A stretch of 64,000 nt of DNA from Roridomyces roridus (GCA_029378245.1 JARKIF010000030.1:496001-560000); one strand, 5' to 3'; positions 23,492-35,099 are shown, counted from the stretch's first letter. Notes: a model not told the origin generated them from the letters alone. Translations and numbers: made by a program.

Positions 23492-23861
23492 AAGAGTTGG
23501 TCATCCCTGCCTTTTCATGACCATGAAAAATAATCGGCAGTCAGTCATACATGAAACCGGTGGTTGAAAAATTACGGAAATTCGCGAGGGCCCTCTTACA
23601 GCCCATTCCCGAGGGGCGTCTTTCCTAGAGCTCGGTGATTGCAGACTTCACTTATCCGGGGAATGTATTTCGTAAACCACACCATCCTAACCTCAGCTTG
23701 GAGCCCAAGGCCTTTCGAAGCCGATGTCCTTACCCCCCTGCTACTGAACTGCTTTGTGGCAAGCTGCCCGGGTCAAATTCAAAAACGGTTGAAGAAGTAT
23801 GTAATTCCCTGTTCAATCACAAAAAGGGTGGAACGAGTTCAAAATGTGGAATGATAGATTT

Positions 23862-23935
23862 AGGGCATCGCCCCGAGTCGAACGGGCATGCTGATGTAAC
23901 TGACGCAAGGTCGAATGCTGCTTGGATGACGTCCC
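23862..23935 (-). repeat. tRNA-like element, T-arm conserved
   Basis: Minus strand GCCCGTTCGACTCGGGGC is a good T-arm. TTTTT lies about 38 nt downstream. The 5' half is diverged. Confidence 0.35.
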
Positions 23936-24037
23936 ATTGTCCTCTGCATCAGTGCATGTGATCTTGTGGTTTTGCATACCAACTTGATACCAACCTGAAC
24001 AGGCAGAAAAAATTGTGTGCAATCCCATCGACTCACG

Positions 24038-24110
24038 ACCGAGTCCCGGCTCGAACGGGAGTGAGTCCAGTTTGCGATCGCCAATTGTACGGCCAAGGCC
24101 GACTAGGCTT
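24038..24110 (-). repeat. tRNA-like element, T-arm conserved
   Basis: Minus strand TCCCGTTCGAGCCGGGACTC is a perfect 5-bp T-arm with TTTTTT about 26 nt downstream (24007-24012 on the plus strand). The 5' half has no clear pairing partner. Confidence 0.35.
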
Positions 24111-24327
24111 GGTGTTTCCGCATCTTGCGGGAAGAAATTCGAGAACCACGCGATAAGTTTATCCAGCTGCAAGTCTCTGGCCCGAAAATATGCAAGCCCA
24201 GGAGCAGCGAGCACCGCAGAGTCAACCGTCTGGACTCTCCGATGTCCCCATTCCTCCTACCGACTCGGAGCCGGCATAAAACCAAGTTGAACGAGTTCGA
24301 CAAATGATTCCTTGGAAATGGCGACAT

Positions 24328-24400
24328 GACCCAGCCTCCATTCGAACGAGCTCGTCCAGGGCCTGCCTTTTGATTTTACAGAGCCCGCTCAGATCTTGCT
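24328..24400 (-). repeat. tRNA-like element group C
   Basis: Minus strand GAGCTCGTTCGAATGGAGGC then TGGGTC. Upstream, CTCTGTAAAATCAAAAGGCA resembles the middle of the element at 4763-4828. Confidence 0.35.
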
Positions 24401-24514
24401 TCATCCCAAACAACTCGTGGGTGGGCGCAGATATCCACTGCCAGGATACCACTAAGTGCAAGGCCAAGATCACCAAGGCTCAAAAATAATGTTACGCTCC
24501 TGGAGTTTATTAAG

Positions 24515-24560
24515 CGCCACCCTCGATTCGAACGAGCTACGAGTCATCCCAGCCCGGCAT
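24515..24560 (-). repeat. tRNA-like element, 3' half
   Basis: Minus strand AGCTCGTTCGAATCGAGGGT. No clear 5' half and no nearby T-run. Confidence 0.3.
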
Positions 24561-24736
24561 ATTTTCATCTACTGCGAACGGTGTGATTTGCAAGCGGCGG
24601 TCAGTTCTTTCACCTCTTCCAGGTTATAAGTACATACAACACTTCTCTAGCTGATTCCAATGCATCCAACACGCACGGAGATCACGGTTTTCAAGCAAGG
24701 ATGAGAAGGGATTCATTTCGATACAGCCTATTCTTA

Positions 24737-25103
24737 CAGCTGTTTGCAGGTATAATGAGACTAGCAAAAAAATAAACATATGTACATCCTCAGATTGCCG
24801 GGGCCATATCTCTCTCAATTCTTGACCAATTTGCTCGAATCTGATATCATTGTGATGTCACAAGTCAGGGCTTCCATTCCATACCCACACCCCATGGTAT
24901 TTCAGTGGGATAGAAATTGGTTGCTTTTGAAACCACGTAATTACGTAAGGATGTGATATCAGCATGAAGCCCTGATCCGTCGCGTCTCAATGATATAGCT
25001 TTTGTCCAGATTGGTGGAGAATTGAAAGAGATATGGCCTCTACAATCTGAAGATGTACATATGTTTATTTTTTTGCTAGTCTCATTATACCTGCAAACAG
25101 CTG
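24737..25103. mobile_element. MITE with about 140-bp terminal inverted repeats and TA duplication
   Basis: The ends CAGCTGTTTGCAGGTATAAT and its reverse complement border the element. Inverted similarity extends well inward: GTACATCCTCAGATTG on the left matches GTACATCTTCAGATTG read from the right, and both arms carry CCATATCTCT and TCAGGGCTTC. A TA dinucleotide borders each end (24735-24736 and 25104-25105), as expected for Tc1/mariner-type insertion. There is no coding capacity. The 367-bp size and foldback structure fit a non-autonomous DNA transposon. Confidence 0.8.
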
Positions 25104-25109
25104 TATTAT

Positions 25110-26755
25110 CTGAGACTGCCTAACCGGCCAGCCTAGCCATCCGGCCACTTGCCTCATACAAGGCCCCAAGTTAGTATTCCTACCTAGTTGTTGTGGCACA
25201 TTGGAAAGGGTTTACATGCATCGTCGGAGACCCAATTTGGGCTTGATTGATTGAGTTGCCGTGATGCTGTGGTCCTTGGAGACCGGGACGTATGTCCGAG
25301 AAACGTGATTTCTTATTTTGGCTTTGCCATCGCTGGCACTCCACTGCCTCTTTCTCGACGACCACCCCGCCAATTCTCGACCTCCTGAGCTCGAACTGCT
25401 CTGCGGACCCTGGGCTACCCTTCACCTCGTACACGAGCTGCAGATTATCCCCTAAATCCCGCCATACGACTCAAGATTCAGGCCGAAATAGCAAAATCTT
25501 TCACACAAGACGTCGGAATGATCCCTTTGCATCGGACGCACTCTGCGTGGCACCGCGTCCGAACTTTGTAAGGTCAGTGAGCATAGTTCATGTACCCCAT
25601 TGCCGGTGCTAACATGTATTTAGCAATTTTGCTCGTCGTCTTTGAGGCCAACCTCTGTGCATCGCCTGTTTCCCGACACCGGACATTTCGAGTTTTTTTG
25701 CGGGGATCGAGGGCGGCAGCGGCGGAAATGGATTATGTGGTGCGTGTACATAGACCTCATCTTGGCCTACCCCGCTCACCCTGGTTGTACACCCCGCCGT
25801 CACCTTGAACGAGGGCTCGCCGTCACATGGGTTTCGGCACCTTTTTCACCCCATCCATCCTTGCTTACCATACGTACCTCAATGAGTCTATACCCTTTCA
25901 ATAACATTTTTATCATCCCCCGAACCATGTTCTTCGCATTCAGCACCCGTTCTCGCCATTGACGGCTGGCAAGCGGAGTCCACACACGACAGCACTCCAC
26001 CCCGTCTCGGGCTATTTCAAGGGAATTCTCCACATTCACGGGCGCGTAACGCATACAAAAACACTCTTTGACACCCACTGGTCACCTCCGCCCCGTGAAA
26101 TACATTTTGAGCCCCGACCATGCACCGTCGCCGAGCCTCCTCTACCGCACCGTGAGGCTCAACGTACACCACGCTCTGGGCGACTGTTTTGTGGTCCCGC
26201 GTGCTGCGACGGACGGTCACAACCTATCTTCGTGACTTACATGCCTCGCCGCGCCCGGTTCCTGAGCTGCGAACTTCTAGTCCCTCAGGTCGGCGCCCTG
26301 TCATTCGGCGCGGTCAAATATACAAGTAGTTTCCATGAAAAGGCTACGGGTGAACGCCACCGCGTCGATTTGCATGCCCCCAGGGCCTCTTGGACAGCCT
26401 ATCCATCTTGCATGTCGCCTGGAACCGACGGCGACGCGGTTTCGTGGCACACAGCTGCGCTTCTCACGAGTGGCCGGCTCAGCAGTTTTGTCCATTTTTG
26501 GACCTGCCTCGCCAAAATATTTCCCATGTCACCAAAATTTGACACAATCGGGCGATTTCGGTCTCATTCGACTCGTTGGAACCTAGACAACCTCCCAGAC
26601 CCTTCAAGTCCTCCGAGAATCCATGTATCATTTGCCCAAGTACTCAAAACCCCTAAGGTGGCTGGAAGGTCAGTCACAGATAATAAATAAAACCGATAGC
26701 GATAGCAACATGAGCGGGGGTTTACGATACAGCAGCAACTTCGAGTAGATTTGAA
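25110..26755. other. No gene recognised
   Basis: Several open frames up to 243 codons occur, but the longest opens at TTG, has no family motif, and no consistent splice pattern joins the frames. Confidence 0.4.
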
Positions 26756-26760
26756 CGTCG

Positions 26761-28024
26761 TCAAAAAGCCGGTGGCACCTCCACCTTGGCAGGAACGAGC
26801 ACAGCCCCAATGACAGGCCCAACAAGAAGTAGCGTCGTAAGCCACCACGCGCGGAAGAGCACCTTGACACCCTCCTCGCGCACGATAGCGCGCCCTGCAT
26901 CAATCAGGCCGGTATACCGCTTCTCCTGCACTCCGCGGACGTCCACCACCGGTTCGACCAGCGCTATAAACTCAGACTCATCGACGGTGCTGGGGACACT
27001 GGTGTCTTCATCCCCGAGACGCTGAAGAGTGAGCCGCGTTGCGACGACTTTGAGGGGAGTGAGGAAGAGGGTTGCGACGAGGGTTGTCACCACCGTGGCG
27101 CCGACGAGGGATAGCGTGTGGTGTTGCAGGAAGATTCCGGTGCCGAGGAGTCTGTCGATGAGGATGGTGAAGGGGCCGAGGAGACCCTCGAGGAGGGTTG
27201 CAAATGCAACGCCTGGAGTGAGGTATAGACGGAGAGGTTGAGCGCGCTCGGCGGGAGAGAGGAGGACGCGCAGAGCCGCGCTGGGTGCGAAGCTCGCGAG
27301 CTTGTGCGGGGTCGTAATTGCGCTACAAACGGAAATGAATTGGACCGCCGAGATGAAGCCAGAAGGGTGGAGCTCACCGATTGGCGACTATCTGGAAGGG
27401 GAAAATGAGGAGGCCAGGGATGATGGAAACAGCGAAGGCGGGGCCTTTAGTGCGATGGTCAGTGAGATAGCAAGACTAGCGCGAGACAGCACGCACCCCA
27501 TGGAACCACCACGGGCTTCTCGCCATTGGGAGTCTCCGCTTGTATCGCCATAAGTACGAGGAATGGCGAGATGACGACGATAGTGACGAGCCCCGAAATC
27601 ATAGATGGCACTGGGGACACAAGTCAGAAAGCCTCCCTCGAAGTAAATTCATCCGCACTGATTCCCTTGTAAAATCCAGCCCAACCCTGAATCGTGCGTC
27701 AGCAAGAGCTGAAGCCGCGGGGAAAAGGTGGTCACTCACCTCAATCCGGTACACCCGCTTCGCCATCCCGATGTACCCGATACTCGGGCTCGGGCTCTGC
27801 TGCACCTCTCCTTCATCGGTGAGCAGCCCTTGCAGCGCCTTTGGCGCATACGTAGCACGGTAACGGATGAGCACGCCCGCAAAGGGCATCGTTATGAGCA
27901 ACGTGCTGTGTGTGAATCGGACTCTCTGGGGAATACGAGGAGTGAGGGAGGCTCACATGAGGGTGCCCCCGACGGCGCCGAGAAGGGCAATGGGGAAGAG
28001 CACGGCGTATGGTGTGTCGGACAT
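26761..28024 (-). CDS. Mitochondrial carrier family protein
   Basis: Inner-membrane carrier-like protein. Start at 28024 (MSDTPYAVLFPIALLGAVGG). Spliced frames give TLLITMPFAGVLIRYRATYA, GYIGMAKRVYRIEGWAGFYK (a canonical carrier loop with RxYRxEGxxGFYKG), ISGLVTIVVISPFLVLMAI, FAVSIIPGLLIFPFQIVANR, a helix TVVTTLVATLFLTPLKVVAT with PLKVVATRL (PxD/E-type motif with Lys), and YTGLIDAGRAIVREEGVKVL before FRAW. At least five introns. The PxD/ExxKxR signatures are degenerate, so the substrate cannot be predicted; it may be a divergent mitochondrial or outer-membrane member. Confidence 0.7.
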
Positions 28025-28224
28025 GGTGGTGTGAGGTCAAGAGGGAAGAGACGTCGGCAAGCTTGCGTGTTATTGTGCCGCCGCAGCTCCGCAGCCGTGA
28101 TCCGTTGATGTCGGACTTGGCTTCTTGATGACGCAGGTCATTCCTCCCTGTTGTTCCCGTTGACCTAAACTGCTGCCCGGATGTGAGTCCTGGAAAAAAT
28201 GTGTGCTGAGCTTGGTATGGAATT

Positions 28225-28319
28225 GACCTAGCCTCGAGTCGAACGAGGCTGCTGAACTGAGTGAACCAAGAGAAGTTAGAGAACGATGAATGGCAGGTGC
28301 GGACCGTCCGCTCTGGGTC
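28225..28319 (-). ncRNA. tRNA-like element group A (solitary)
   Basis: Minus strand begins GACCCAGAGCGGACGGTCCG, with a perfect D-type hairpin GCGGAC/GTCCGC, and ends with T-arm CCTCGTTCGACTCGAGG and CTAGGTC. Six of seven acceptor pairs form. A run of six T lies 26 nt downstream (28194-28199). Confidence 0.5.
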
Positions 28320-28713
28320 GTCTGTGTTCACGATTTTGAAGAATGTGAATCCACTGTTTCCGTGGCTGTCGGGCTATCCACCGGGCAGAGTTCATTTAGT
28401 TTACTCCTTTTGCCAAATTTAAGTTGCTCCTCGAATTCAAGTTCTGAAAAAAATGCGACTGAACTGGGGTCTCGGTTCTGTCGACGGGGAAGATTTCATG
28501 AGAGGTCCCCAATAAGCAGAGCCCTAGTATCCTCCCACTCAGACGCGAATCCGAAGACATTTGCTGATGATAGCAAGCTCCGAGAGCCACGGACGCCTTG
28601 TTGCCTCCGTTCCCCTTGGTCAAGAACTGTGAGATGGACCCACTCGGATTCCCCAGCAGCATAGATGGACAATATCGGGCGGAAGTAGCAAGTAACGGTC
28701 GTAAGTAAATCCT

Positions 28714-29039
28714 CTATTCCGGAGTGACCGTAACTGTCCCACTCGTGGTTGTGACCGTCACAGGGCTACATGTCGAGTTGAATGGCGACGGAATACGATT
28801 CAACTGCACTCACAGGCACTGGGAATACCACAAATTGACTTCTGTGCAAACAAACCCAGCTTGACAGACAGGGGGGCCCGCTACGTAGTTGGTGTAGTGG
28901 TAATCAGAACCGCAGTCCCCGGAAGAAAGCGGGGGAAAAACTTGCCATAGCCTAGCCCACCGCACTGGGAGAGGCCAATCTGGGCGTTCACGAATGAAGC
29001 AGGGAGGAGCGCAGTCAAAACAATCCAAGTCCACAACAT
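28714..29039 (-). CDS. Stand-alone CBM1 secreted mini-protein
   Basis: Three exons (29039-28946, 28880-28814, 28765-28714) encode 70 residues. A signal peptide (MLWTWIVLTALLPASFVNA) is followed directly by a complete fungal cellulose-binding module: SQCGGLGYAGPPVCQAGF, then VCTEVNLWYSQCL, with four Cys and aromatic residues in family positions. A short Thr/Val tail (PVTVTTTSGTVTVTPE) completes it. The first intron (28881-28945) has a GC donor, and joining it is what completes the CBM1. The second (28766-28813) is GT-AG and skips an otherwise immediate TGA. There is no catalytic domain in reach on either side. Expected to bind cellulose or chitin outside the cell. Confidence 0.75.
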
Positions 29040-29077
29040 CAGCCGAAACCTGAAAGACGGGGTCCAGCACGTCAGAG

Positions 29078-29084
29078 TTATATA
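29078..29084 (-). promoter_or_regulatory. TATA box of the CBM1 mini-gene
   Basis: TATATAA on the minus strand, about 40 nt before the ATG at 29039. Confidence 0.45.
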
Positions 29085-29427
29085 GCGACGGAGGACTGGC
29101 AAACTAGATGCGATGGCCCGCCAGCCGACCTCCGACACAGCTATGACGAGAATCCAATGGGGGTCAGCTGGTGGGATTACCCAGAGATCGACCGCGCCAG
29201 ACTAAAAGCACGGCCTGGAATACATTTCAAGGGGCGCCCAGGCCCGCCAGACTGGCAATTTTTCCGAAATGGGTCACAAGTCGACTGCTTCTTCGAGTTT
29301 TATCGGCTGAATGGCGGATGACAAGGCCTCTTGCAAGTTCAATTGGGAACAATGACTTGTTTAATTCGACTACATACTAAAAACCGCAGCAGGGTGAGTG
29401 AACGCTCATCGGAATTCGACCATTCAC

Positions 29428-31042
29428 TCACTTCTCATCGTAGATTAGTAACGTCTCCACGTTCTTCCAGCCAGCGTGCGATCCAACAACACCAGGCACC
29501 ACGCCCGCTCCCAATTCATGATCTCCTTCAAGAGAGTCGAGAAGCGTGCCGATGCTCCTGAGCTTGGGAAAGATAGCCTTGATGTACGGGGCAACGCAGG
29601 CAGCGTCTCTGATGGGTGAGCCCTCAACGTCCAAGTGCTCCAAACTCTCGAGTGATAGATCGCCGTGAGAATCAGGGATCACGGTCGCGTCAAACGACAT
29701 GCAGAGCTTGGTCAGGTGGGGACAGTATTTGGCAAACGCCTGGAGGCACTGAAGCGTGGCGGGCGGAACGGGGGTTCCGTAAAACGACTGGAGCTCGAGA
29801 CGCTGGATGTGTGGCCAGGAACGCGCCATGTCGGTGGCCGTGGTGTCATCCATGTCGACTCCCACAGCCGATAAGATGGACACGGAGGTCAAGTTGGTGA
29901 AACAAAAGAGGCGGCGCAGCGATGAGGATCGGATTAGATGTACATGGACATTTGCTGCGTCGAATGAATCGTAGTGGTCGTCGAAAGCGAAGTGTTTCAG
30001 GGAGAAGTGAGATATCCCAGTCGGGACTGCGGAAAACAACGCGTGTACTTCGTCTGCAGTAGTCCATGGTGGACATTCCTCAGTGAAATCCACGATCGAA
30101 ATTCCATCCGCCCATTCCAAGAAACGAGTAGGCGCTTTGACTTCACCGTCCAGATACAAGGTCTCCAGCGCTGGAAATGCCGCTCCGTTTTCGTTGGAGG
30201 GCAAGGCGGAGGGATTATCACACAGCTGCAGATGTCTCAGCTCCCCGCATCGAGATAGATACTGGAACGCGGCGGAATCGACAATGTCCGTCCGCAGACT
30301 CTTGATGGAGTCCCAGCTGCGCACACACTTGGAGACGATACGGCCCGCCTGATCTCGCCAATCCCTCGTGCCACGAGGGAAAGGGGTTACGTGCTCCAAA
30401 CGTGTGCACCGGCTGGTTATCGTGGGTAGCCACGCCATGGCAGTCGAGGAAGCGTATGTAATCAAGATATCGGTGAGTTGAGAGACAAGGAAGTATTGGA
30501 TGTACCCACATCCTTACGCTTGGTACATCCAATAGAGAGACTGAAGCATAGGAAACACCCCATCCTCGGAGAGCCAGGGGCGAGCGGCGTGCAAGACAGA
30601 CGGGAGATCTGCCGCATTGGGATCGGAAAAGAGACACTTGACGCGGGCAGCGTGCACGAAGACGCGCTCAAAATCCGACCCTTGCAAGGGACGCAACAGT
30701 TTCTGGGCAGCTGAGGTTAAATAGGAAGCGTTTGAGCGTCACTGGGCCACTCACTGTGCTGTATTTCGCCTGCCAGTAATAGCGCTCTTGCGCCTCGTGA
30801 ACCACAAAGCCATCTGAGGGGATGCAACGAAAAAGATTCAGCAAGGCCGCAGTCTCCCATAGCAGCTCGAGTGCATGGACCGAAAAGACTGTCGATGTCC
30901 TCGCCAGGACCGCCAGGTCCCCATGCTTGACTCTGGGGCTGCCACGTTCAAAGTCGGTTATAGAGCGGTTCGAGCTAGGCGGTGTCTATAGATGGCTGCA
31001 GACGAGGCGTACGAGTTCGGGAACCTCCAAGCAGCGATGCAT
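29428..31042 (-). pseudogene. F-box/LRR-type protein with in-frame stop codon
   Basis: Start at 31042 gives MHRCLEVPELVRLVCSHL, a classic Agaricomycete F-box opening. The same frame then hits TAG at 30986-30988 and continues without further stops as TDFERGSPRVKHGDLAVLAR, then TSTVFSVHALELLWE, the expected rest of the F-box. Later exons are open: GFERVFVHAARVKCLF, RCTRLEHVTPFPRG and LRR-like LRHLQLCDNPSAL, FPALETLYLD and SLESLEHLDVEGSP, ending LLIYDEK at 29428. An intron at about 30417-30523 joins the main exons. No plausible intron removes the TAG. One nonsense mutation, a sequencing error, or stop readthrough would explain it. Confidence 0.6.
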
Positions 31043-31049
31043 GGCGGAG

Positions 31050-31755
31050 AAAGGCAAAGAGCGAGATCAGAAAATGATTGGCAGCTGGCTTCGGCTTCCT
31101 TTCGGCCGAACATCGAACCGCCTGCGATGCAACCGAAAAAAGCGTCGTGGCCACCTTTTCGCCAATCAGAGCACAGTTTGGCAGTCTGAAGCACGATTGT
31201 ACATACTCGGCAGTGTTCTTTCCTGGCTGCAATGCGGCAACGATGGTCTGTAGGATATATATAAGCACGGACAATTGCCCTTGTTCTCATCCTAGGCCTT
31301 CTGTGTGATTTTCTTGGTCTCACTCCATCCGGACTCGGAGCTTCACCGTGAACGACAGTTGTCCAGACTGACCCGATCAGGTTCGCGAAGCACCCGAAGC
31401 TTCAAGAGGCTGATGCCCCTCGCGCACTCTTTTTAGAACTCCGCGCCGTTCCGTTGGGCGAATCAGCGAGAAGAGAATGCAGTCTAGTATCAAACCGGAA
31501 GTAGTACTGAATGAATCTTAATTTGGCGAGTACACCCGTGGTGAATTTCTTCTCAGGGCTGGCTGGATGAATCGTCAGCATGAATGCGGTTTACTGGGAT
31601 GAAACTCAGTATTTAAGTCAATGTACAGTGTACAGCGGGGTATGGGTATGGGCGAAGGGGTGAAAGATCTGACGGGTGGTAGGGAACGTCCTATACATTA
31701 CATACTTGATTCCGAAATAAAGATAAACCTCTCTCGCCTTCCTTTCTCCTCACAA
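31050..31755. other. Intergenic, no gene recognised
   Basis: A TATA-like GATATATATAAG at about 31254 lies too far from the F-box start to assign. Confidence 0.4.
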
Positions 31756-33077
31756 TCAAACGCGCGTGACGTTGGGCGGGAGCGGCTGCAACTCCACCTT
31801 CTCAACATTCTCCTGCTCCTCCGCGTCCATCGTCGTGCTCCCCTTTGTCCAGTCATCAACTTGGTCGTTGGTCTGCGAGATATCCACCTGCACCGCAAGT
31901 CGCGGGTCCCGCTCATTGCCGCCGACGATAGTTTCGATTCCACCAAACGTCGTGACGCGCGCGCGTTTGGGACTTTTCCCGCCAAACGTAAGGACGCCAG
32001 TGACAGTGCGCACCGTCGTGTCTTCTTGCGGGCGTATCAGCCGGAAAACGAAGGCGGCGATGACGGAGAGGTTGGCCACCATCAGACTGACTGATACCTG
32101 AACAAGGGAAAAAAAGTTGAACTTTGAGAAACGGGGGGAAGACGAGCAATCTCCTACCTGGAGGTTGGCTGCAAAGGCTTCTGCGAGCCCACCGTAGAGG
32201 TAAATGGTATAGTCGTGGTACAGGGAAACAGCCGTCATGATCGCAGTCGCAGCAAAGACTGCGATGAGTCGGAGCTTGAGAGAGCGCTGAAGGCGCGCGC
32301 CCCATAGGAGGTGCATAGGTGCAGCGATGAGCACCGTGTCACAGATCACGTCCACTAACGACCGGTGTTCATTAAGACAGTAATTGACAGTAAATTGAAG
32401 GAATACGCACTAATGATTAGTGTAATTGCGACTTCACGGCCCAAGTCGCATTGAGCGAGGGGCGATAATTTCCATGTGGGCTCGGGGACGCAGACCCAGA
32501 ATACTTGAGCGCAGAGGATGAACCAGCAGAGGAAGAACAAGCCGGCGGCGCCGAGGAGGACTTTTCGCAGCAAACCGAAGGATAGTCGGATGATGGTGAA
32601 TAGGATCGAGATGCGTGCCGTCCAGGCGACGCTGTAAAAAGTCTCCGGACAGCTGGGCGACTGTAAAAACGCGAGCAACAGAGCAAGTAGGTGGCAACGC
32701 ACAAGTAATACGTCGCGACTTTTGCGCCCTGAGTCATCGGATTGGTCACTATCCAATATTCAGATAAAGTACGACGATGAAGACGTCTAGGAGACACACA
32801 GGGATCACGAATATGCAGTATGAACACCACGACAAAGGCAATGGCGAAACAGCTTCCGCAGAAGGCCCAAAGGTCGTCCCACCACAGTTTACCGTGCCGA
32901 TAGCGCATATAAAGTCGACAGTAGGTGATGCAGACCGCCGCCGGGGATAGCACGAGGGTCAAGACTGCGGGAGATCGCAGCGTTAGTCAGTGGCGCGGGA
33001 CAATCAGTCGCTCTGTACGCACTCCGTTGCTGGGGAATGGTCGGCGTAGCAGCATGGATAGGGCCCGTGGCGGACAT
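31756..33077 (-). CDS. Rhodopsin-domain-like membrane protein of fungi
   Basis: Seven-helix protein resembling the fungal rhodopsin-domain (SAT4-like) membrane family. Start at 33077 (MSATGPIHAATPTIPQQR); the first intron joins to LTLVLSPAAVCITYCRLYMR. Then come YRHGKLWWDDLWAFCG (the DD motif after helix 2), AIAFVVVFILHI, ILFTIIRLSFGLLRK, GLFFLCWFILCAQVFWVCVP, a DVICDTVLIAAPMHLLW helix, LIAVFAATAIMTAVSLYHDY and VSLMVANLSVIAAFVFR, ending in a hydrophilic tail PLPPNVTRV. Six or so introns. Function is unknown; no retinal lysine was looked for with confidence. Confidence 0.7.
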
Positions 33078-33143
33078 TGCTGGCGGTGGCGAGTGGGGGA
33101 GGGTAACAGAGTAACCTAACCGGGGTAAATGTCATGGATTCAA

Positions 33144-33152
33144 TTTATAAAA
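33144..33152 (-). promoter_or_regulatory. TATA-like box of the rhodopsin-domain gene
   Basis: TTTATAAATTG on the minus strand, about 70 nt before the ATG at 33077. Confidence 0.3.
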
Positions 33153-33792
33153 CCCGATGTCCCCAGATCTAACACGTGCGTACCAAATTCAAGCTCCTCT
33201 GTTTGGAATACCGAGAAACGTCGTCGCTGATGTGGTGAGACAGGAAAAGATCTGGCGAAGGAGAAAGCTCACTGATATCAGACAGAACAGGTGCCACGAC
33301 GACGATGATGATTACCCTGGGTTCCGTTCCTTGTGTGATGTGACCTATTTTCGCCCTCAAGGAGACCAATCAGAGATACGGTTCCCAGCAAGAACGCAGC
33401 ATTTGGATGTCTGATGCTCCCGAGATGCTGCATGCTGAGCCTCGATTGGTGTTTTCATCAAGTTTTCATCGCCCGAAGCACACTGGGCAGTGCGTTAATC
33501 CCATGCGTGCTCGGTGTTGCGACGAGGGTCTTGATAGTAATCCCACCTGACTTGAGAGATGCGCGCCCGTCGAGGCTTCTCATTCGCGCGCTAGGTTACC
33601 TTTGTAGCTATACACCGTTGAAACTCGGCAGCGAGCCCGAAGGCGCTGAAGGCCTGAACATCAGACGGAATGGAGAATCTTGATGGAATCGCGAGAAGAG
33701 CAGCGTGTGAGTGACGCGGCGGACACACGGAGATTGTGGGGGACGTCTCAGATGAAATGAGCCTCGGGAAGGGCGGTGTGAAAACTGACTGG

Positions 33793-34971
33793 TCATTGTG
33801 ACGTCGAGACGCTGTGGACCCGTGGTGTCGGTGGCAAGTCGCCGGTCCTGAGCGGTGAGTCATTAGCAGAGCGAGTGATGCGCCCTCCGGCAATCACATA
33901 TATGATGTGATGCTTCCGATCACGTGTTGAATAACTCGACCTTTCAAGTCGTCGTCCACCAGCAGAGGATTTATTTTCGAGCTCAGCAAGGTTTTCATCC
34001 ATCTCATACTGAGCTCTTTTCCGGATTTCGTCTTTCACGTCAAAGTGCCCGAGGCCCCGAACAAAAGACCGACAGAAGATGATTCCGGGCGTCGAGATCA
34101 AGTATTCCACAGGGATGTGTGCCTTCACTCCTTTCTCCCAGGTTAATTAAGCTCCATTGCAATGTCTTGTTCCTATTGGCGCGACTCGCCTCCGAGTGAA
34201 GTGCTCGTGAATGCTTGCAATTGCTGGCTTGTAACAACGATGCGGTTGGCCCCAAAGTTGACTCGTCAAGGTTTTCTCAGGCGGGAATCACCTGGACTCC
34301 TCTTTCGAAAGAAATGTGGGAAGTAGAAATTGACAGCGCATTAATCTCAGTGCCCGCGAGTCTGTGATCAACTTCGAATTCGACGAGACGCCCGGTGATA
34401 AAAGGACATATTGCCATTGGGTCTTTCGAATCGTCATCTATCAGAACACTCAGGGACAGGACCACGGTCCAGACTCCAAGAAAGGGGAATCCCAGTTGCA
34501 TACCACTTCGGAACAATTGGATGCGTCCGCCGCGCTGTGAAATTGCAGTGTGCACAACTGTCACTCGGTTCCCAGTGCCCCGCAACGTTTGAACGCCTGC
34601 GGACGCCGGTGACGATAGAGTAATCGGTCGAAATGGTACCGTAAGCCACTTTCGCCCGGGCTTGCAGACGTAATTTGATGGTACGCGCGCGATCAAACAT
34701 AACTGATCGGTGATCTCAAGGTGATCTGCTCTCTGTCGTCTGAATTCATTCTCGGTAATCTATTCAACTCTGCCTGGCGGTTGTCTAGGAGTCTTGTATA
34801 CCCGTCATCGAATTGGCAGAAAACCTCGCAACCAACGTGAACCAAACGTGAACTCCCCTGACGCGGCGGACTGGGAAGTTTTGCACCGATTCGGAGCATC
34901 CATCTTTTTCTGAATGGTCTGATCTCCCGGCGATCCGCATGTGCTCTGCAGCCTCGCCCGAGAGAATCCAT
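33793..34971 (-). other. Possible uncharacterised multi-exon gene
   Basis: Minus-strand fragments have protein-like composition: MDSLGRGCRAHADRRE from 34971, GFPFLGVWTVVLSLSVLIDD near 34450, and EYLISTPGIIFCRSFVRGLG then HFDVKDEIRKRAQYEMDENL near 34050. No family is recognised and exons could not be joined confidently. Confidence 0.25.
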
Positions 34972-35099
34972 TCACCGTCCAACTGCTACGTCAACCTTTG
35001 TTTCGCCCTTCTCTCAGTAAGTAGCAAGTGTGTAGAAGACCGCGCATCTCCGGGTAGCCCTGTTGACTACCGATGCCATACCTGCGTGGGATCGGCCGG

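Noticed and set aside
25959..26690. Open frame of 243 codons on the plus strand
   Set aside because: It opens at TTG, has no domain-like motif, and its residue order looks random; a chance long frame in GC-rich DNA is more likely.
28225..28319. Ordinary functional tRNA gene
   Set aside because: The enlarged middle loop, A at position 8 and a mismatch in the acceptor stem do not fit a canonical tRNA; kept as tRNA-like only.
33414..33683. Open frame of 89 codons on the plus strand
   Set aside because: No motif, no promoter signal and no splice continuation.
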